Source of the DNA: Micavibrio aeruginosavorus
GTDB lineage: Bacteria; Pseudomonadota; Alphaproteobacteria; Micavibrionales; Micavibrionaceae
Reading direction: 5' to 3'
Length of the DNA: 64,000 nt
NCBI GenBank assembly: GCA_016432265.1
Contig: CP066681.1
Location: 1,700,342 to 1,764,341 of the forward strand
A program made the translations under genes and the position numbers. Positions 26,725 through 37,691 of the stretch are shown in pieces; position 1 is the stretch's first letter, and the number at the start of each line of letters is the position of its first letter. The notes under the pieces are model-generated. The model saw only the letters and a program-made list of their open reading frames with translations, was not told where the DNA came from and did no database searches.

Positions 26725-28209
26725 ATGACTGAACTCACGAACCAGACCATTGCCCAGGCTCTTGAAGGCCTGAAGAAAAAACAATTCTCGGCAAAAGAAC
26801 TGACCGAAGCCCATATCAAGGTGATGGAAGAGACCCGTCATTTGAATGCCTATATCACGGAAACGCCGGAACAAGCCCTTGAGGCCGCGCAGGAATCCGA
26901 CAAGAAGATCACCGCTGGCGACATGCGCCCGCTCGAAGGCATCCCCATAGGCATGAAGGATCTCTTCTGCACCAAGGGCGTGCGCACAACTGCCGCCAGC
27001 AAAATTCTCGGCAATTTCGTGCCACAATATGAATCGACTGTTTCCGGGAAAATGCTGGCCGATGGGGCCGTCATTCTCGGCAAAACCAATCTTGATGAAT
27101 TTGCCATGGGATCATCAAACACGACTTCGGCCTTTGGCAACGTCATCAGCCCATGGAAGCGCAGTGACGGCAGCAACGCCGATTTAGTGCCAGGCGGATC
27201 CTCCGGGGGTTCCTCAGCCGCAGTATCTGCGCGCTCTTGCATGGCCGCCACGGGGACAGACACAGGCGGCTCCATCCGGCAACCGGCTGCTTTCTGCGGG
27301 ATCGCCGGAATCAAACCGACTTACGGACGCTGCTCGCGCTGGGGCGTCATTGCTTTTGCCTCCTCCCTCGACCAGCCCGGAATTTTCGCGCGGGACGTCA
27401 AGGACTGCGCAATCGTTCTAAAATCAATGTCGGGCCACGACCCGAAGGACAGCACATCCGCCAATAAACCCGTGCCTGAATTTGCCGCCGCTCTGACCGG
27501 CAATGTCAAAGGGCTGAAGGTCGGCATCCCCAAAGAATATAACGTCGAAGGCATGCCCGCCGAAATCACGGCGATCTGGCAAAAGGGTATGGACTGGCTC
27601 AAGACCGGGGGCGCCGAAATCGTCGATATCTCCCTGCCTCACACGAAATACGCCCTGCCGACCTATTACATCATCGCCCCGGCAGAATGTTCGTCCAACC
27701 TCGCCCGCTATGACGGCGTGCGTTACGGATTGCGCGTTGACGGCGAAAATCTGAACGACATGTACGGGAAATCGCGGGCCGCAGGCTTTGGTAATGAAGT
27801 TACGCGCCGAATTCTTATCGGTACCTATGTCCTCTCCTCGGGTTACTACGACGCCTACTACATCAAGGCGCAAAAACTTCGCCGCCTGATCTATGAAGAT
27901 TTCATCAACGCATACCAAAAATGCGACGTCATCCTGACACCAACAGCTCCCTCAGCGGCCTTTGCTATCGGGGAGAACGACGACGATCCGCTGAAAATGT
28001 ACCTGAACGATGTATTTACCGTTCCGGCCTCGCTGGCAGGTATTCCCGGTATGTCTGTGCCAGCAGGCCTTGATGCGCAAGGCTTGCCGCTCGGCCTTCA
28101 GATTCTAGGGCGCCACTGGGACGAAGAAACCGTTTTCCGCGTCAGCGATTTCATTGAAACCGCCGCCGCCTTCGATGCCGTTCCACAAATGGTAAAGAAA
28201 GCCGCATGA
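26725..28209 (+). CDS. gatA: GatA, glutamyl-tRNA(Gln) amidotransferase subunit A
   Basis: 494 residues, amidase-signature enzyme that releases ammonia from glutamine. The signature runs from [18 protein letters not shown] to [14 protein letters not shown], with the Ser-Ser-Lys triad (K in [10 protein letters not shown], Ser in SSGGSSA, Ser in DTGGSIR). The length and C-terminus are normal. Its stop overlaps the next gene's start (ATGA). Confidence 0.97.
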   Translation: MTELTNQTIAQALEGLKKKQFSAKELTEAHIKVMEETRHLNAYITETPEQALEAAQESDKKITAGDMRPLEGIPIGMKDLFCTKGVRTTAASKILGNFVPQYESTVSGKMLADGAVILGKTNLDEFAMGSSNTTSAFGNVISPWKRSDGSNADLVPGGSSGGSSAAVSARSCMAATGTDTGGSIRQPAAFCGIAGIKPTYGRCSRWGVIAFASSLDQPGIFARDVKDCAIVLKSMSGHDPKDSTSANKPVPEFAAALTGNVKGLKVGIPKEYNVEGMPAEITAIWQKGMDWLKTGGAEIVDISLPHTKYALPTYYIIAPAECSSNLARYDGVRYGLRVDGENLNDMYGKSRAAGFGNEVTRRILIGTYVLSSGYYDAYYIKAQKLRRLIYEDFINAYQKCDVILTPTAPSAAFAIGENDDDPLKMYLNDVFTVPASLAGIPGMSVPAGLDAQGLPLGLQILGRHWDEETVFRVSDFIETAAAFDAVPQMVKKAA

Positions 28210-28778
28210 GTTTGATCAGACCCATAGCGGCGGCATGCAGCGCCGTTTTTCTTGTTTTGCCCCTGCTCGCCTATCCGCAGGCAATCGGCGCTGCTCCGGC
28301 AACAAAGGCTCAAGCTAACAGCTTTTTTGAATCATGCCTTATCGGCAAACCTCCTTTCGTGTCCAACGATGCCATAATGACTCTGTGCGCATGCTATTCG
28401 GCTTCGGTCATGGAAACACTTAGCGCAGAAGATATTGCAAATATTGGCAGCCCGGATTCAGACCCCTTACGCCGAAAGATTCTTACCGATATCTACGCTC
28501 CATGCGTGGAGAATGTGATTGCTGAAATTCTTCGTGATGAATGTCTGAACGATCCCAAGGTAAGGGATCTGGAGGGCCGCTACAATACTCAAGATATTTG
28601 CTCTTGCGCCGCCCATCAGACACATCTGTGGACTGAGGGAAAAGGCAAAAACCTTATGACGGAAGGCCTTCAAGGGAATCCGGCGCCGGAACAGCCTTTA
28701 ATGCTCATCCTCAGCCACCCTCTGCTCGTTAGCCAGAAAACAGGCAATATGGTTGCCTGCTCGGCGGTGCCGCGATGA
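28206..28778 (+). CDS. exported cysteine-pattern protein A (gat operon)
   Basis: 190 residues, not recognised. An N-terminal signal peptide (roughly 1-29, [20 protein letters not shown], ending near AIGAAPA) is followed by a cysteine array: C-x16-CxC-x36-C-x12-C-x18-CxC, and a final Cys near the end. The next gene has almost the same spacing (16, 38, 12, 19), and a suf-operon gene at 1003 shares the order. The start overlaps gatA's stop, so translation is coupled. The cysteine pairs could form disulfides or bind metal. Confidence 0.72.
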   Translation: MSLIRPIAAACSAVFLVLPLLAYPQAIGAAPATKAQANSFFESCLIGKPPFVSNDAIMTLCACYSASVMETLSAEDIANIGSPDSDPLRRKILTDIYAPCVENVIAEILRDECLNDPKVRDLEGRYNTQDICSCAAHQTHLWTEGKGKNLMTEGLQGNPAPEQPLMLILSHPLLVSQKTGNMVACSAVPR

Positions 28779-29404
28779 CCTCTGCTTCCATAAAAAAATT
28801 ATGCGGGTTTGTATTGCTGTTAGCGCTTTTGTGTCCGCCAGAGGCCTTGGCGCAAACTGATTATACCCCCGCGGGCCCCCTGATGCAGAATCATAGCGAT
28901 GATGAAATCAGAGAGATGGCAAATGTCATGTACGACAGGTGCTACCAAAATCCGGATTTGACCCTCAGCGCCTTCGAGCTTGAAGAATATTGTACGTGCC
29001 TTTCGGCACAGATGTACAACAAAGACCTGACCCGTGATGAGCGTGAATACATAGCGACCGGCGCAGGTATAAAAATGGATGAAAAAAAGGCTTTGGTTAA
29101 AGTGTACAGCCATTGTCTGGGCATTCCTTTGAGGGCGCAGATATATTTTGAGTGCACGCACAATCAAAAGGCCTACAGCGAAGTCAAGGCGGAAGACGAT
29201 CTGGAAAGGCTTTGCCAATGCGAAATGAGCCAGCTTTCCGATTATCTCAACGTCGGGATCGCCGCCACATACGCCGAAGATTACAAACGGAAACTGCCTA
29301 TAGAGGACGACCCGTTCCAATACATCACGACGACGCGAGCATACAAACTATACAAGGGGCGCGCGCGCGCGCATTGTCTGGATGTTCATGGCCGCAGAGA
29401 TTGA
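28775..29404 (+). CDS. exported cysteine-pattern protein B (gat operon)
   Basis: 209 residues with a signal peptide (about 1-26, ending in PPEALAQ). Its cysteines follow C-x16-CxC-x38-C-x12-C-x19-CxC, nearly identical in spacing to the preceding protein, so the two are tandem paralogues. The C-terminal part is more charged. Near the end a (GC)7 tract encodes RARA, a potential slippage site. The ATG overlaps the previous stop (ATGA), and gatB begins 48 bases on. Confidence 0.72.
   Translation: MTSASIKKLCGFVLLLALLCPPEALAQTDYTPAGPLMQNHSDDEIREMANVMYDRCYQNPDLTLSAFELEEYCTCLSAQMYNKDLTRDEREYIATGAGIKMDEKKALVKVYSHCLGIPLRAQIYFECTHNQKAYSEVKAEDDLERLCQCEMSQLSDYLNVGIAATYAEDYKRKLPIEDDPFQYITTTRAYKLYKGRARAHCLDVHGRRD
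29359..29372. repeat. GC dinucleotide tract
   Basis: Seven GC units in a row inside the coding region of protein B, near its C-terminus. Gain or loss of a unit would shift the frame and change the last 20 or so residues. Confidence 0.8.
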
Positions 29405-29452
29405 CGAATTCCAAACGAACAGGCACACGCTTATATAGTAAAGGGCATAAAC

Positions 29453-30910
29453 ATGGCTGAGATTGTTAAAGGAGAAACTGGCGATTGGGAAATCGTGATC
29501 GGGATGGAAGTCCACGCCCAGATCACATCGCAATCCAAATTGTTCTCAGGCGCAGCCACAGCATTCGGGGCAGAACCTAACAGCCAAGTCAGCTTTGTTG
29601 ACGCCGCCATGCCCGGCATGCTGCCGGTATTGAATCAATACTGCGTCGAGCAAGCCATTCGCACGGGTTTAGGGTTGAACGCGCAGATTAATATGACCTC
29701 CGTTTTCGAGCGCAAGAACTATTTTTACCCTGACCTGCCGCAGGGCTATCAGATATCACAATTCCAACACCCTATAGTTGGCGAAGGCGAAATTGAAATC
29801 GACCTAAGTGACGGCACGGTGAAACCAATCCGCATTGAACGCCTGCACATGGAGCAGGATGCCGGGAAGTCCCTGCACGACCAGCACCCAACGAAATCGT
29901 TTGTCGATCTCAACCGATCCGGCACGGCCTTGATGGAAATTGTTTCACGCCCTGATATCCGGGGCGCCGAAGAAGCTGCGGCCTATCTTTCCAAGTTACG
30001 CATGATCCTCCGCTATCTCGGCACATGCGATGGCAACATGGATGAAGGCTCCATGCGCGCCGATGTGAATCTTTCCATGCGCCGCGTAGGCGAGGAAAAA
30101 TTGGGTACGCGGTGCGAAATCAAGAATGTGAACTCGATAAAAGCCGTGCAAATGGCGATTGCCTATGAATCCCGCCGTCAGGTCGAGGTATTGGAAAACG
30201 GCGGCACCATCAAACAGGAAACACGGCTGTGGGATCCTGCCAAAGGAGAAACCCGATCAATGCGTTCAAAAGAAGAAGCGCATGATTACCGTTATTTTCC
30301 GGATCCTGACTTACTACCCTTGGTACTGCAGCCGCAACTGGTTGAAAAAATAGAGGCCTCTCTGCCAGAGCTGCCCGACCAGAAGAAACATCGCTTCATG
30401 AGCGAATTCGGACTGGGCGCTTATGACGCCAGCGTTCTTATAGCCGAACGTTCCCGCGCCGATTTTTTCGAGCAAGCCGCCAAGGGACGGAACGCCAAAC
30501 TGGTAGCTAACTGGCTGCTCAACGAATTATTGGCTCTTCTGAACAAAGAGGGAAAATCTATTGCCGAAAGCCCGATCAGCGCCGCACATCTAGGCCAACT
30601 TGTGGGCCTGATCAGCGACAATACGATTTCAGGAAAAATCGCCAAAGACGTATTCGCAGATATGTTCGCAAGCGGTAAGGATGCTTCACAGATCGTAGAG
30701 GAAAAGGGCCTGAAGCAGGTCACTGATACCGGCGCGATCGAAAAAACGATTGATGAAGTCTTAGCAGAAAATGCGGATAAAGTCGGCGAATTCCGCTCAG
30801 GAAAAGACAAGCTGTTCGGCTTCTTCGTCGGTCAGGTCATGAAAAAATCAGGCGGCAAGCTAAATCCGTCAGCCGTGAATGACATCCTGATGGCAAAATT
30901 AAAAAGCTAG
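29453..30910 (+). CDS. gatB: GatB, amidotransferase subunit B
   Basis: 485 residues. Binds the mischarged tRNA and carries the ATP-dependent transamidation site. The N-terminal [21 protein letters not shown], the zinc/ATP region [18 protein letters not shown], and the GatB/YqeY tail ([20 protein letters not shown]) are all present. It ends the gat operon. No terminator hairpin is visible in the 13 bases before the convergent regulator gene. Confidence 0.97.
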   Translation: MAEIVKGETGDWEIVIGMEVHAQITSQSKLFSGAATAFGAEPNSQVSFVDAAMPGMLPVLNQYCVEQAIRTGLGLNAQINMTSVFERKNYFYPDLPQGYQISQFQHPIVGEGEIEIDLSDGTVKPIRIERLHMEQDAGKSLHDQHPTKSFVDLNRSGTALMEIVSRPDIRGAEEAAAYLSKLRMILRYLGTCDGNMDEGSMRADVNLSMRRVGEEKLGTRCEIKNVNSIKAVQMAIAYESRRQVEVLENGGTIKQETRLWDPAKGETRSMRSKEEAHDYRYFPDPDLLPLVLQPQLVEKIEASLPELPDQKKHRFMSEFGLGAYDASVLIAERSRADFFEQAAKGRNAKLVANWLLNELLALLNKEGKSIAESPISAAHLGQLVGLISDNTISGKIAKDVFADMFASGKDASQIVEEKGLKQVTDTGAIEKTIDEVLAENADKVGEFRSGKDKLFGFFVGQVMKKSGGKLNPSAVNDILMAKLKS

Positions 30911-30923
30911 ATGATCATTGATA

Positions 30924-31736
30924 TCAAGTCGATGATGATGCAAGCGAAACAGCATGAGAAGCCAGGATATCTTTGATTGTGACATTCATTGCCTCCAGAT
31001 CGACAGGTTTTTGCACAAAAGCTTCTGCCCCTGCGCGCATACAACGTAAATCTTCTTCGTTTCTGTTTCTTGTCGACATCATCAGGACAGGAATATCAAG
31101 GTGCTCTGAATTCTGTTTGATCTGATATAAAAGCTCTATACCATCCATGCCCTTCAAAACCATGTCGACAATCACAAGATCAGGCCTAACCCGGGCCAGA
31201 TAGTGCAAGGCATCCTCGGCATTTGCAGATACCTGCACTGTATAACCCTGCGCCCTCAGGTTATTCGCCAAGACCGAAGCTACATGAGTATCGTCCTCCA
31301 CGATCAGGATATGCGGCTGACCGTCCTTTCCCGGCATATCGTATATATTCATATTGGCAAACTCAGGCGTCTCCAAACGGGTCTGCCGACAAACGCCGCG
31401 GCAGACATCCTGCACCTTAATCATAACAGCATCATATTGGCGATCCATCTCCTGATTCAAGGCCTCTCCGGGCTGCATTCGTTTTATAAGGGAGTCGAGA
31501 AAATGGTCGGCATCTCTTGCTGCCTCGGTGATTTCCGGGAACCCGAATGTTGTCCCCGATCCGCAAAGCCCGTGAACCAGAGCCTGCGCCCGCAGTAAAT
31601 CCTCGCGTGTGGGCGGGTTATATTGCTCAAGGTCGAGAATATTATCTATGATCCTGATCGTATTATCCAATCTCTGAATATAAGTACGCTTCAGGCGGTT
31701 AAAAGCTTGCTGGTATTCGATTGGCATGTCATCCAT
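30924..31736 (-). CDS. Hpt-like domain fused to a response regulator receiver
   Basis: About 270 residues from the Met of MDDMPIEYQQAF (31736). The first half is helical, with ALVHGLCGSGTTFGFPEIT resembling an Hpt site (H55). The second half is a receiver domain (PHILIVEDD, phospho-acceptor D191 in LVIVDMVLKGMDG, K in FVQKPVD). There is no output domain, so it may relay phosphate. It overlaps the upstream receiver gene by eight bases; the two face the hybrid kinase and probably work with it. Confidence 0.82.
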   Translation of the reverse strand: MDDMPIEYQQAFNRLKRTYIQRLDNTIRIIDNILDLEQYNPPTREDLLRAQALVHGLCGSGTTFGFPEITEAARDADHFLDSLIKRMQPGEALNQEMDRQYDAVMIKVQDVCRGVCRQTRLETPEFANMNIYDMPGKDGQPHILIVEDDTHVASVLANNLRAQGYTVQVSANAEDALHYLARVRPDLVIVDMVLKGMDGIELLYQIKQNSEHLDIPVLMMSTRNRNEEDLRCMRAGAEAFVQKPVDLEAMNVTIKDILASHAVSLASSST

Positions 31737-32115
31737 GGATACGGCCCCATATTTCCTCAATACTGGCCGCTAAAATCAGCGGATCAAAGGGCTTGGAAAT
31801 TATACCCGCCGCTCCCGCAGCCATGATCATATCAATATCAGATTCAGAAGAACTTCCTGTCATAAAGATAACGGGAATGCCCTTGCAATCATCCCTGGCC
31901 CTCAATTCGTGAAGAATCTGCAAACCGTCCATGCCCGGCATAACGAAGTCGAGAAGAACGATATCAGGATTATGTGAAGAAATATTATCCAGCAGTTCCT
32001 TGCCGGAACCATATACGCCAACTTCATATTTCCGAACGTTCTCAAGAGCCAATTTTATCAAAAGACGCATATCCGGCTCATCATCTACGCAAAGAATTCG
32101 CTGTATCTGTTTCAT
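31729..32115 (-). CDS. single-domain response regulator (CheY-like)
   Basis: 128 residues, receiver domain only: acidic pair D11/D12, phospho-acceptor D56 (DIVLLDFVMPG), Thr/Ser in MTGSSS and K108 in ISKPFD. It is followed by the Hpt-receiver gene and lies 148 bases from the divergent hybrid kinase, so it is a likely partner of that system. Confidence 0.88.
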   Translation of the reverse strand: MKQIQRILCVDDEPDMRLLIKLALENVRKYEVGVYGSGKELLDNISSHNPDIVLLDFVMPGMDGLQILHELRARDDCKGIPVIFMTGSSSESDIDMIMAAGAAGIISKPFDPLILAASIEEIWGRIHG

Positions 32116-32208
32116 AAAATTCCTTCAAATAAAATTCTGTAAATAAATATCCTATTCTAGCCTAGCATGCCTCCCCATCACAACCGCACATAATCATAGT
32201 ATAGAATA

Positions 32209-32253
32209 GCCCCCCTTAAGATGGTAACTTAACAAAAATTAAATGGAGGGGGC
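32209..32253 (+). promoter_or_regulatory. inverted repeat that could cover the hybrid kinase ribosome site
   Basis: GCCCCC at 32209-32214 pairs with GGGGGC at 32248-32253, and an inner TTAAG / CTTAA stem lies between. The right arm contains the likely Shine-Dalgarno (GGAGGGGG) of the gene starting at 32264, so a folded leader could hide it. No known riboswitch class is recognised. Confidence 0.4.
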
Positions 32254-32263
32254 ATTGTAGAAT

Positions 32264-35200
32264 ATGCGTTTTTTGAATCAAACCTTCATAAAGATTTGCT
32301 GCATGATCATCGCTTTAATCGCAGGCGCGGTCATGGCCGGATGGTACCTGCATAGCACATTGCTGGTTCAGGTACAGCCCACTTTTGCCCCGATGAAGTT
32401 CAACACGGCCCTGTCATTCTTCATCCTCTCTGTTGGCTTGATTATGTGGACTCTCAACCAGCACAAAGCGTCTCTTGCCTGCGGCGCCGTCGTTGTAACG
32501 ATAGCGATCCTGACCCTGTCGCAATATATTTTTCCGATAACAATTGGCATAGACACGCTGTTTGTCATTCCTTTCACCGATTACCGGTCTTCAGCGCCCG
32601 GGCGTATGACTATCAACGCCTGTGCTAACTTTATCTTTACAGGCCTATCCCTCATACTCCTTTCCTTGTACCACATCCGGAAAGGGTTTGTTTTCTGGGC
32701 GCCGTTTGCCATCGCCCTCATGGGGGTTTTGACATTGTCGATAGCCGTTCTGACGACAACGGGCTATTTCACCGGCACAGACTCCACCATCATCTGGAAA
32801 AATTTTTCCGGCATGGCCGTGCATACATCCATCATCTTTATAGTTCTAGGAGTATGCATGACCTTGGCTGCACTGGACATGATGGAGCATATTCCTCTCT
32901 GGCTACCCTTACCCGCGTTTATTGCCCTATCCGTCGTCACGATTGCCACATGGATGTCGGTAAGCAGCATTAACTCGAAAAATATGTACGCCAACATCCA
33001 CAAAGATTCCGGCACTCTCGAACAGGTGGTTGAAAAATATATCAGCGATATAAACAAATCGTTCAACCGCATGATAAAGCGTTGGGAGGCGCAGAGGGGA
33101 ACCCCGGAGAACGTATGGCGCGCAGATGCACAAAATTATCTCGACAGCTTCGCCGCTCTTCTGGCGCTGGAGGTATTCGACCAGAACGGGGAGATCATGT
33201 GGGCTGTCCCCCAAAGGCTTGAAAAAGTCGCGACGAAGAAGGCTCTTTACGGGAGCATACCCAACCGTAACGCGATAGAAGCCGTAAAGACGACCGGCCA
33301 ACCGCAAACAACCGCAGTTTTCGACCTTCTGACTTCAGGCAAAGGGTACGTGTCATACGCCCCGCTCACCATAAATGGCGGCCGTGCCGGCATGGCCGCC
33401 TTTGTCATCAAGGTTGGATACCTCATAGAGTATATGCAGGAACAATTACTCCCGACAGAAATCAGGGAGAACTATTACCTGATTATCAAGGAAAATGAGC
33501 AAACCATATACAGTAACGTTCCGGTCGGCTTCAGGAGAAGCGGCATACCCTACACAACGGCCAAAGTGCGCGTGACCCAGAATGATTGGGAATTCATCCT
33601 TTTCCCCAATGAAAAATTCTATCAGAACTGGGGTAATAAATCCTTGTATATGATTTTGGTCATCGGCTTTCTGATGGCCTTCCTGATTTCGTTATGCTTA
33701 TACCTGATCATTCGCATCTATGAAAAAGAAAAGGAAATCCGCTTCTCCAGAGACCAGATGAGCGACTTTATCGAGAATACGCCAGCGGCCATCGCCATGT
33801 GTGACCGCGATATGAGATATTTAGTGGTCAGCAAGAAGTGGTATGAAGATTTCAAGATAAAAGAACCCAACATCATAGGAAAATCTCACTTTGAGATATT
33901 CCCGGACATGCCTCCTCACTGGCGGGTCATCATCGACCGATGCCTTGGGGGGGAATCAAAATCGATGCGAGAAGAGAAAATCGTACTATCAAATGGCCGC
34001 GTCATGTGGATGCAATGGGCTGTGCACCCATGGTACAACAACCGAGGCTCCGTCGGCGGCATTATCATGTTTACGGACATTATAACGGAGCGCAAAGAGG
34101 CCGAGGAGCAGATACTTCGTCAGCAAAAATTTCTTGAGCTGGCCTTTTCTGCCACGCAGGACGGGGTATGGGAATGGGATACCGGTAAAGATGCGTATTG
34201 GTATTCCCCACGCTGGAAATCAATGCTGGGGTATGATGATCAGGATATAGCCAATACGTTTGAAGGCGCAGAGGCGGTCATCCATCCTGATGACCTGCCT
34301 GAAATTCTGACGCTGCTGCAAGCCATGAAAGCTGGCAGCATTCCCGAATATGCCGGGATTTTCCGCTTTATCAGTAAGGATGGCGGAATAAGACACATTC
34401 TTTGCCGAGCCGTTAGTGAACGGGATGAAAATGGAAATCCTGTCAGGGTTATTGGTGCTCACACAGACATTACAGACCTCAAGCAGGCAAAAGAGGAAGC
34501 CGATCAAGCCAATCAGGCCAAAAGCGAATTTCTGGCAAACATGAGCCACGAAATCCGCACCCCGATGAACGGCATCATCGGAATGATAAGACTTCTGCTC
34601 GACACAAAACTTGACGCCAGACAGCGGCATTATGCAGAAACAGTCGACCATTCAGCAGAATCGTTGTTGCAAATTCTCAACGATATTCTTGATTTTTCGA
34701 AAATAGAGGCCAACAAGCTGGAACTAGAGCATATCCCCGTCAACCTTGAGCTTCTCTGTGAGGATATATCGGATCTGATTTCAATCCGCACTCAGGAAAA
34801 AGGCATAGAGTTTTATATGCGATTACGCCCAGGGTGCCCCTCTTACGTGCTAGGAGACCCAGGACGCATCCGCCAGATCATCCTGAATCTCGCAGGCAAC
34901 GCCGTGAAGTTTACAGAGAACGGCCATGTCCTTCTGGATATTGAACCTCTAGACGTTACTCCGACTACAGCGCGCATACGTTTTACGGTCGAAGATACGG
35001 GTGTAGGCATTCCTCCCGACAAAATAGGGAAAATATTCAATAAGTTCGATCAGGCCGACACTTCCACTACAAGGCGGTTCGGCGGCACCGGATTGGGTCT
35101 GACAATCACCAAGCAACTTCTGCGTATGATGGGAAGCGACATCTATGTAGAAAGCACACCCGGCAAGGGTTCACGTTTCCAGTTCACGCTAGAGATGAAT

Positions 35201-36484
35201 ATTGCCGACAATCAAGCCGCAGAAGAATTATCATTAATAGACGACAACACGCTAGTGAAAGGTTTGAAAATTCTTGCCGTTGACGATAATCCGGTCGCTC
35301 TTGAGATCATGAAAGAGCAGTTGAGCTGCCACGAGGCTGTAATTGACACCGCCAGCAACGGAGATGAGATGTTGAAATGCCTCTCTAACGCAACAGACTC
35401 CGGCACCCCTTACGATTTTGTCATCCTCGACTATCAACTCGGGCATGAAATCGGCATTGATCTGGCCAACACCATCAGAAGCCATAAGGATTTCAAAGAC
35501 ATCATAATGATTTTGGCCACATCAAAGCCAACCCGCAGCGACTCAAGAATGGTAATAGATGCCGGGATAAAAGGGTATCTGACAAAGCCTATTCGTCCTT
35601 CGGAGCTCCTGTCCGTCATTACCCTGCTCAGGAAGGCTCGCGACGAAGGCCATGAAATTAACCTGGTAACGCGTTACACAGCGCGTGAAGTCAAATCAAA
35701 TGGAAAAAATAGTGGCGCCGCTCATAAAGACTTTACAGGCTATCGCATCCTTGTGGCAGAAGACAATCCAGTCAACAAAGATGTCATGATGGCGATGCTC
35801 GAATATTACGGCATCACGCCTGACATCGTAGAGAACGGAAAACAGGCCGTTGATGCCGCGACACAAAACCACTATGACCTAATCTTCATGGATTGCCAGA
35901 TGCCTGAAATGGATGGCTTTGAAGCCAGTATGGCCATCCGGCGCGATGACAAGGTAAAGGCGGTACCCATCATTGCGCTGACAGCTTTTGCCATGAAGGG
36001 CGACCGCGAGCGTTGCCTTGAAGCAGGCATGAATGATTATATCAGCAAGCCCATACGGGATACAGAATTGGAGAAAGTCTTAACATCATGGCTTTCAAGG
36101 GAGGCAGAGAGGGAGAAAGGGGATACTCCGCCGGCAAGGGAGCCTCATGCGGAAACCACACTCCTGAATCGAGACACGATTAATCGAATGAAACTGGTTG
36201 CCGGCAGTCGTTTTTCCACATTGATAGACACATTTATTGCAAACTCAGAGAACCTGGTCGCTGAGCTTTATAAAACTCTGGCGGACGGCGATACTTCCTC
36301 GTTTGCGGCGGCAGCCCACTCCTTAAAATCGTCCGTAGCGCAAATGGGGGGGGATATTTTGACGAAAGATCTTAAGAGCATTGAAGAGTCTGCACGCCAG
36401 GGCATTTTGCCAACCATACAGGTATTGGACTCCGTGAAACGCAATCGCGAAGATTTAATCAAATTGATTAACGAAGAGCGTTGA
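32264..36484 (+). CDS. membrane hybrid sensor histidine kinase with two receivers and Hpt
   Basis: 1406 residues. About seven N-terminal membrane helices (1-245) lead to a roughly 210-residue extracytoplasmic region and one more helix (about 467-487). Then come two PAS domains (about 505-620 and 630-745), HisKA with H762 ([12 protein letters not shown]), HATPase ([23 protein letters not shown]), receiver 1 with D1056, receiver 2 with D1210 ([11 protein letters not shown]), and a C-terminal Hpt with H1352 ([14 protein letters not shown]). It therefore carries a full internal phosphorelay. The output is probably the two divergent regulators or another one; the ligand is unknown. Confidence 0.92.
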   Translation: MRFLNQTFIKICCMIIALIAGAVMAGWYLHSTLLVQVQPTFAPMKFNTALSFFILSVGLIMWTLNQHKASLACGAVVVTIAILTLSQYIFPITIGIDTLFVIPFTDYRSSAPGRMTINACANFIFTGLSLILLSLYHIRKGFVFWAPFAIALMGVLTLSIAVLTTTGYFTGTDSTIIWKNFSGMAVHTSIIFIVLGVCMTLAALDMMEHIPLWLPLPAFIALSVVTIATWMSVSSINSKNMYANIHKDSGTLEQVVEKYISDINKSFNRMIKRWEAQRGTPENVWRADAQNYLDSFAALLALEVFDQNGEIMWAVPQRLEKVATKKALYGSIPNRNAIEAVKTTGQPQTTAVFDLLTSGKGYVSYAPLTINGGRAGMAAFVIKVGYLIEYMQEQLLPTEIRENYYLIIKENEQTIYSNVPVGFRRSGIPYTTAKVRVTQNDWEFILFPNEKFYQNWGNKSLYMILVIGFLMAFLISLCLYLIIRIYEKEKEIRFSRDQMSDFIENTPAAIAMCDRDMRYLVVSKKWYEDFKIKEPNIIGKSHFEIFPDMPPHWRVIIDRCLGGESKSMREEKIVLSNGRVMWMQWAVHPWYNNRGSVGGIIMFTDIITERKEAEEQILRQQKFLELAFSATQDGVWEWDTGKDAYWYSPRWKSMLGYDDQDIANTFEGAEAVIHPDDLPEILTLLQAMKAGSIPEYAGIFRFISKDGGIRHILCRAVSERDENGNPVRVIGAHTDITDLKQAKEEADQANQAKSEFLANMSHEIRTPMNGIIGMIRLLLDTKLDARQRHYAETVDHSAESLLQILNDILDFSKIEANKLELEHIPVNLELLCEDISDLISIRTQEKGIEFYMRLRPGCPSYVLGDPGRIRQIILNLAGNAVKFTENGHVLLDIEPLDVTPTTARIRFTVEDTGVGIPPDKIGKIFNKFDQADTSTTRRFGGTGLGLTITKQLLRMMGSDIYVESTPGKGSRFQFTLEMNIADNQAAEELSLIDDNTLVKGLKILAVDDNPVALEIMKEQLSCHEAVIDTASNGDEMLKCLSNATDSGTPYDFVILDYQLGHEIGIDLANTIRSHKDFKDIIMILATSKPTRSDSRMVIDAGIKGYLTKPIRPSELLSVITLLRKARDEGHEINLVTRYTAREVKSNGKNSGAAHKDFTGYRILVAEDNPVNKDVMMAMLEYYGITPDIVENGKQAVDAATQNHYDLIFMDCQMPEMDGFEASMAIRRDDKVKAVPIIALTAFAMKGDRERCLEAGMNDYISKPIRDTELEKVLTSWLSREAEREKGDTPPAREPHAETTLLNRDTINRMKLVAGSRFSTLIDTFIANSENLVAELYKTLADGDTSSFAAAAHSLKSSVAQMGGDILTKDLKSIEESARQGILPTIQVLDSVKRNREDLIKLINEER

Positions 36485-36548
36485 TTTTTGCATTTTCACA
36501 GTCCTTGCGTTAATCTCCACCGGCAACAGCAGGAGCCCCTTAAGGATT

Positions 36549-37691
36549 ATGAGCGTTTCATCGCACGCTGGCAAATTTTCCGCCCCCCGGGTAGACGCCT
36601 CGGGCCGGATGGCCTTGATTGGACTAAGCCTACCGGAAATGCAGGACGCTCTCTCTATCCACAACCTGCCCAAATTCCGCGCCAAGCAGGTGTGGAACTG
36701 GATATATCAGCGCGGCCTCACCAGCTTTGAGGATATGAGCAATCTTCCCAAGGATATGCGATCCTTACTCTGTGACTATTATTCGATCGAACGCCCCGCA
36801 GTCGTTGCTGAACAAAAATCAACAGACGGCACGATCAAATGGCTTCTGGCGATGAGCGACGGACAGCAGGTTGAAACCGTCTACATTCCTGAAGAATCCC
36901 GCGGCACGCTATGCGTTTCTTCGCAGGTCGGTTGCACTCTGACCTGCCGTTTTTGCCATACGGGAACCCAACCCCTCGTCCGCAACCTAGGGCCGCATGA
37001 AATTCTACAACAGATCATGCACGCCCGTGATGTTCTGGGGGAGTGGCCCAAAGTTAACGAAAAATCGGCCTCCCAGACCGGCCGTGATCTGACCAATATT
37101 GTGATGATGGGAATGGGCGAACCACTCTACAATTACGACAATGTCGCCAAAGCCTTGAAAATATGCATGGATGAGGATGGCTTGTGCATTTCAAAACGCC
37201 GGGTTACGCTTTCTACATCAGGTGTCGTACCGCAGATACGGCAATGCGGCGAAGAACTGGGAGTCAATCTGGCAATTTCCTTGCATGCCCCCAACGATAA
37301 GCTGCGCAGCAGCATTATGCCGATTAACAACAAATACCCTCTGAACGAACTCCTCGACGCTTGCCGCAACTATCCAGGCATCAGCGAAAATCGCCGCATA
37401 ACCTTCGAGTACGTCATGCTGCAAGGTGTGAACGACAGCGACGATACAGCCCGCGAACTGGTCAGCCTGCTCGAGAACATCCCCTGCAAGGTCAATATTA
37501 TTCCCTTCAATAAATGGCCGGGCAGCGATTTTGAATGCCCCAGTCGCAACCGCATCATGGCGTTTGCGCGCATACTTGAAGATTCCGGCCTGGACGCCCC
37601 GATCCGCCGCCCACGCGGTGAGGATATTCTTGCGGCCTGCGGCCAGCTTAAATCCGAGAGCCAGCGTCTAAAAAAGACAGAATCCCCTTAG
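36549..37691 (+). CDS. rlmN: RlmN, 23S rRNA/tRNA adenine-C2 methyltransferase
   Basis: 380 residues. A radical SAM enzyme that methylates A2503 of 23S rRNA and A37 of some tRNAs. The cluster motif is CTLTCRFC (CxxxCxxC). The second essential cysteine is in the C-terminal ILAACGQL, and RRPRGEDI precedes it. Its last 44 bases overlap the convergent flavoprotein gene. The start has an AAGGATT Shine-Dalgarno. Confidence 0.96.
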   Translation: MSVSSHAGKFSAPRVDASGRMALIGLSLPEMQDALSIHNLPKFRAKQVWNWIYQRGLTSFEDMSNLPKDMRSLLCDYYSIERPAVVAEQKSTDGTIKWLLAMSDGQQVETVYIPEESRGTLCVSSQVGCTLTCRFCHTGTQPLVRNLGPHEILQQIMHARDVLGEWPKVNEKSASQTGRDLTNIVMMGMGEPLYNYDNVAKALKICMDEDGLCISKRRVTLSTSGVVPQIRQCGEELGVNLAISLHAPNDKLRSSIMPINNKYPLNELLDACRNYPGISENRRITFEYVMLQGVNDSDDTARELVSLLENIPCKVNIIPFNKWPGSDFECPSRNRIMAFARILEDSGLDAPIRRPRGEDILAACGQLKSESQRLKKTESP

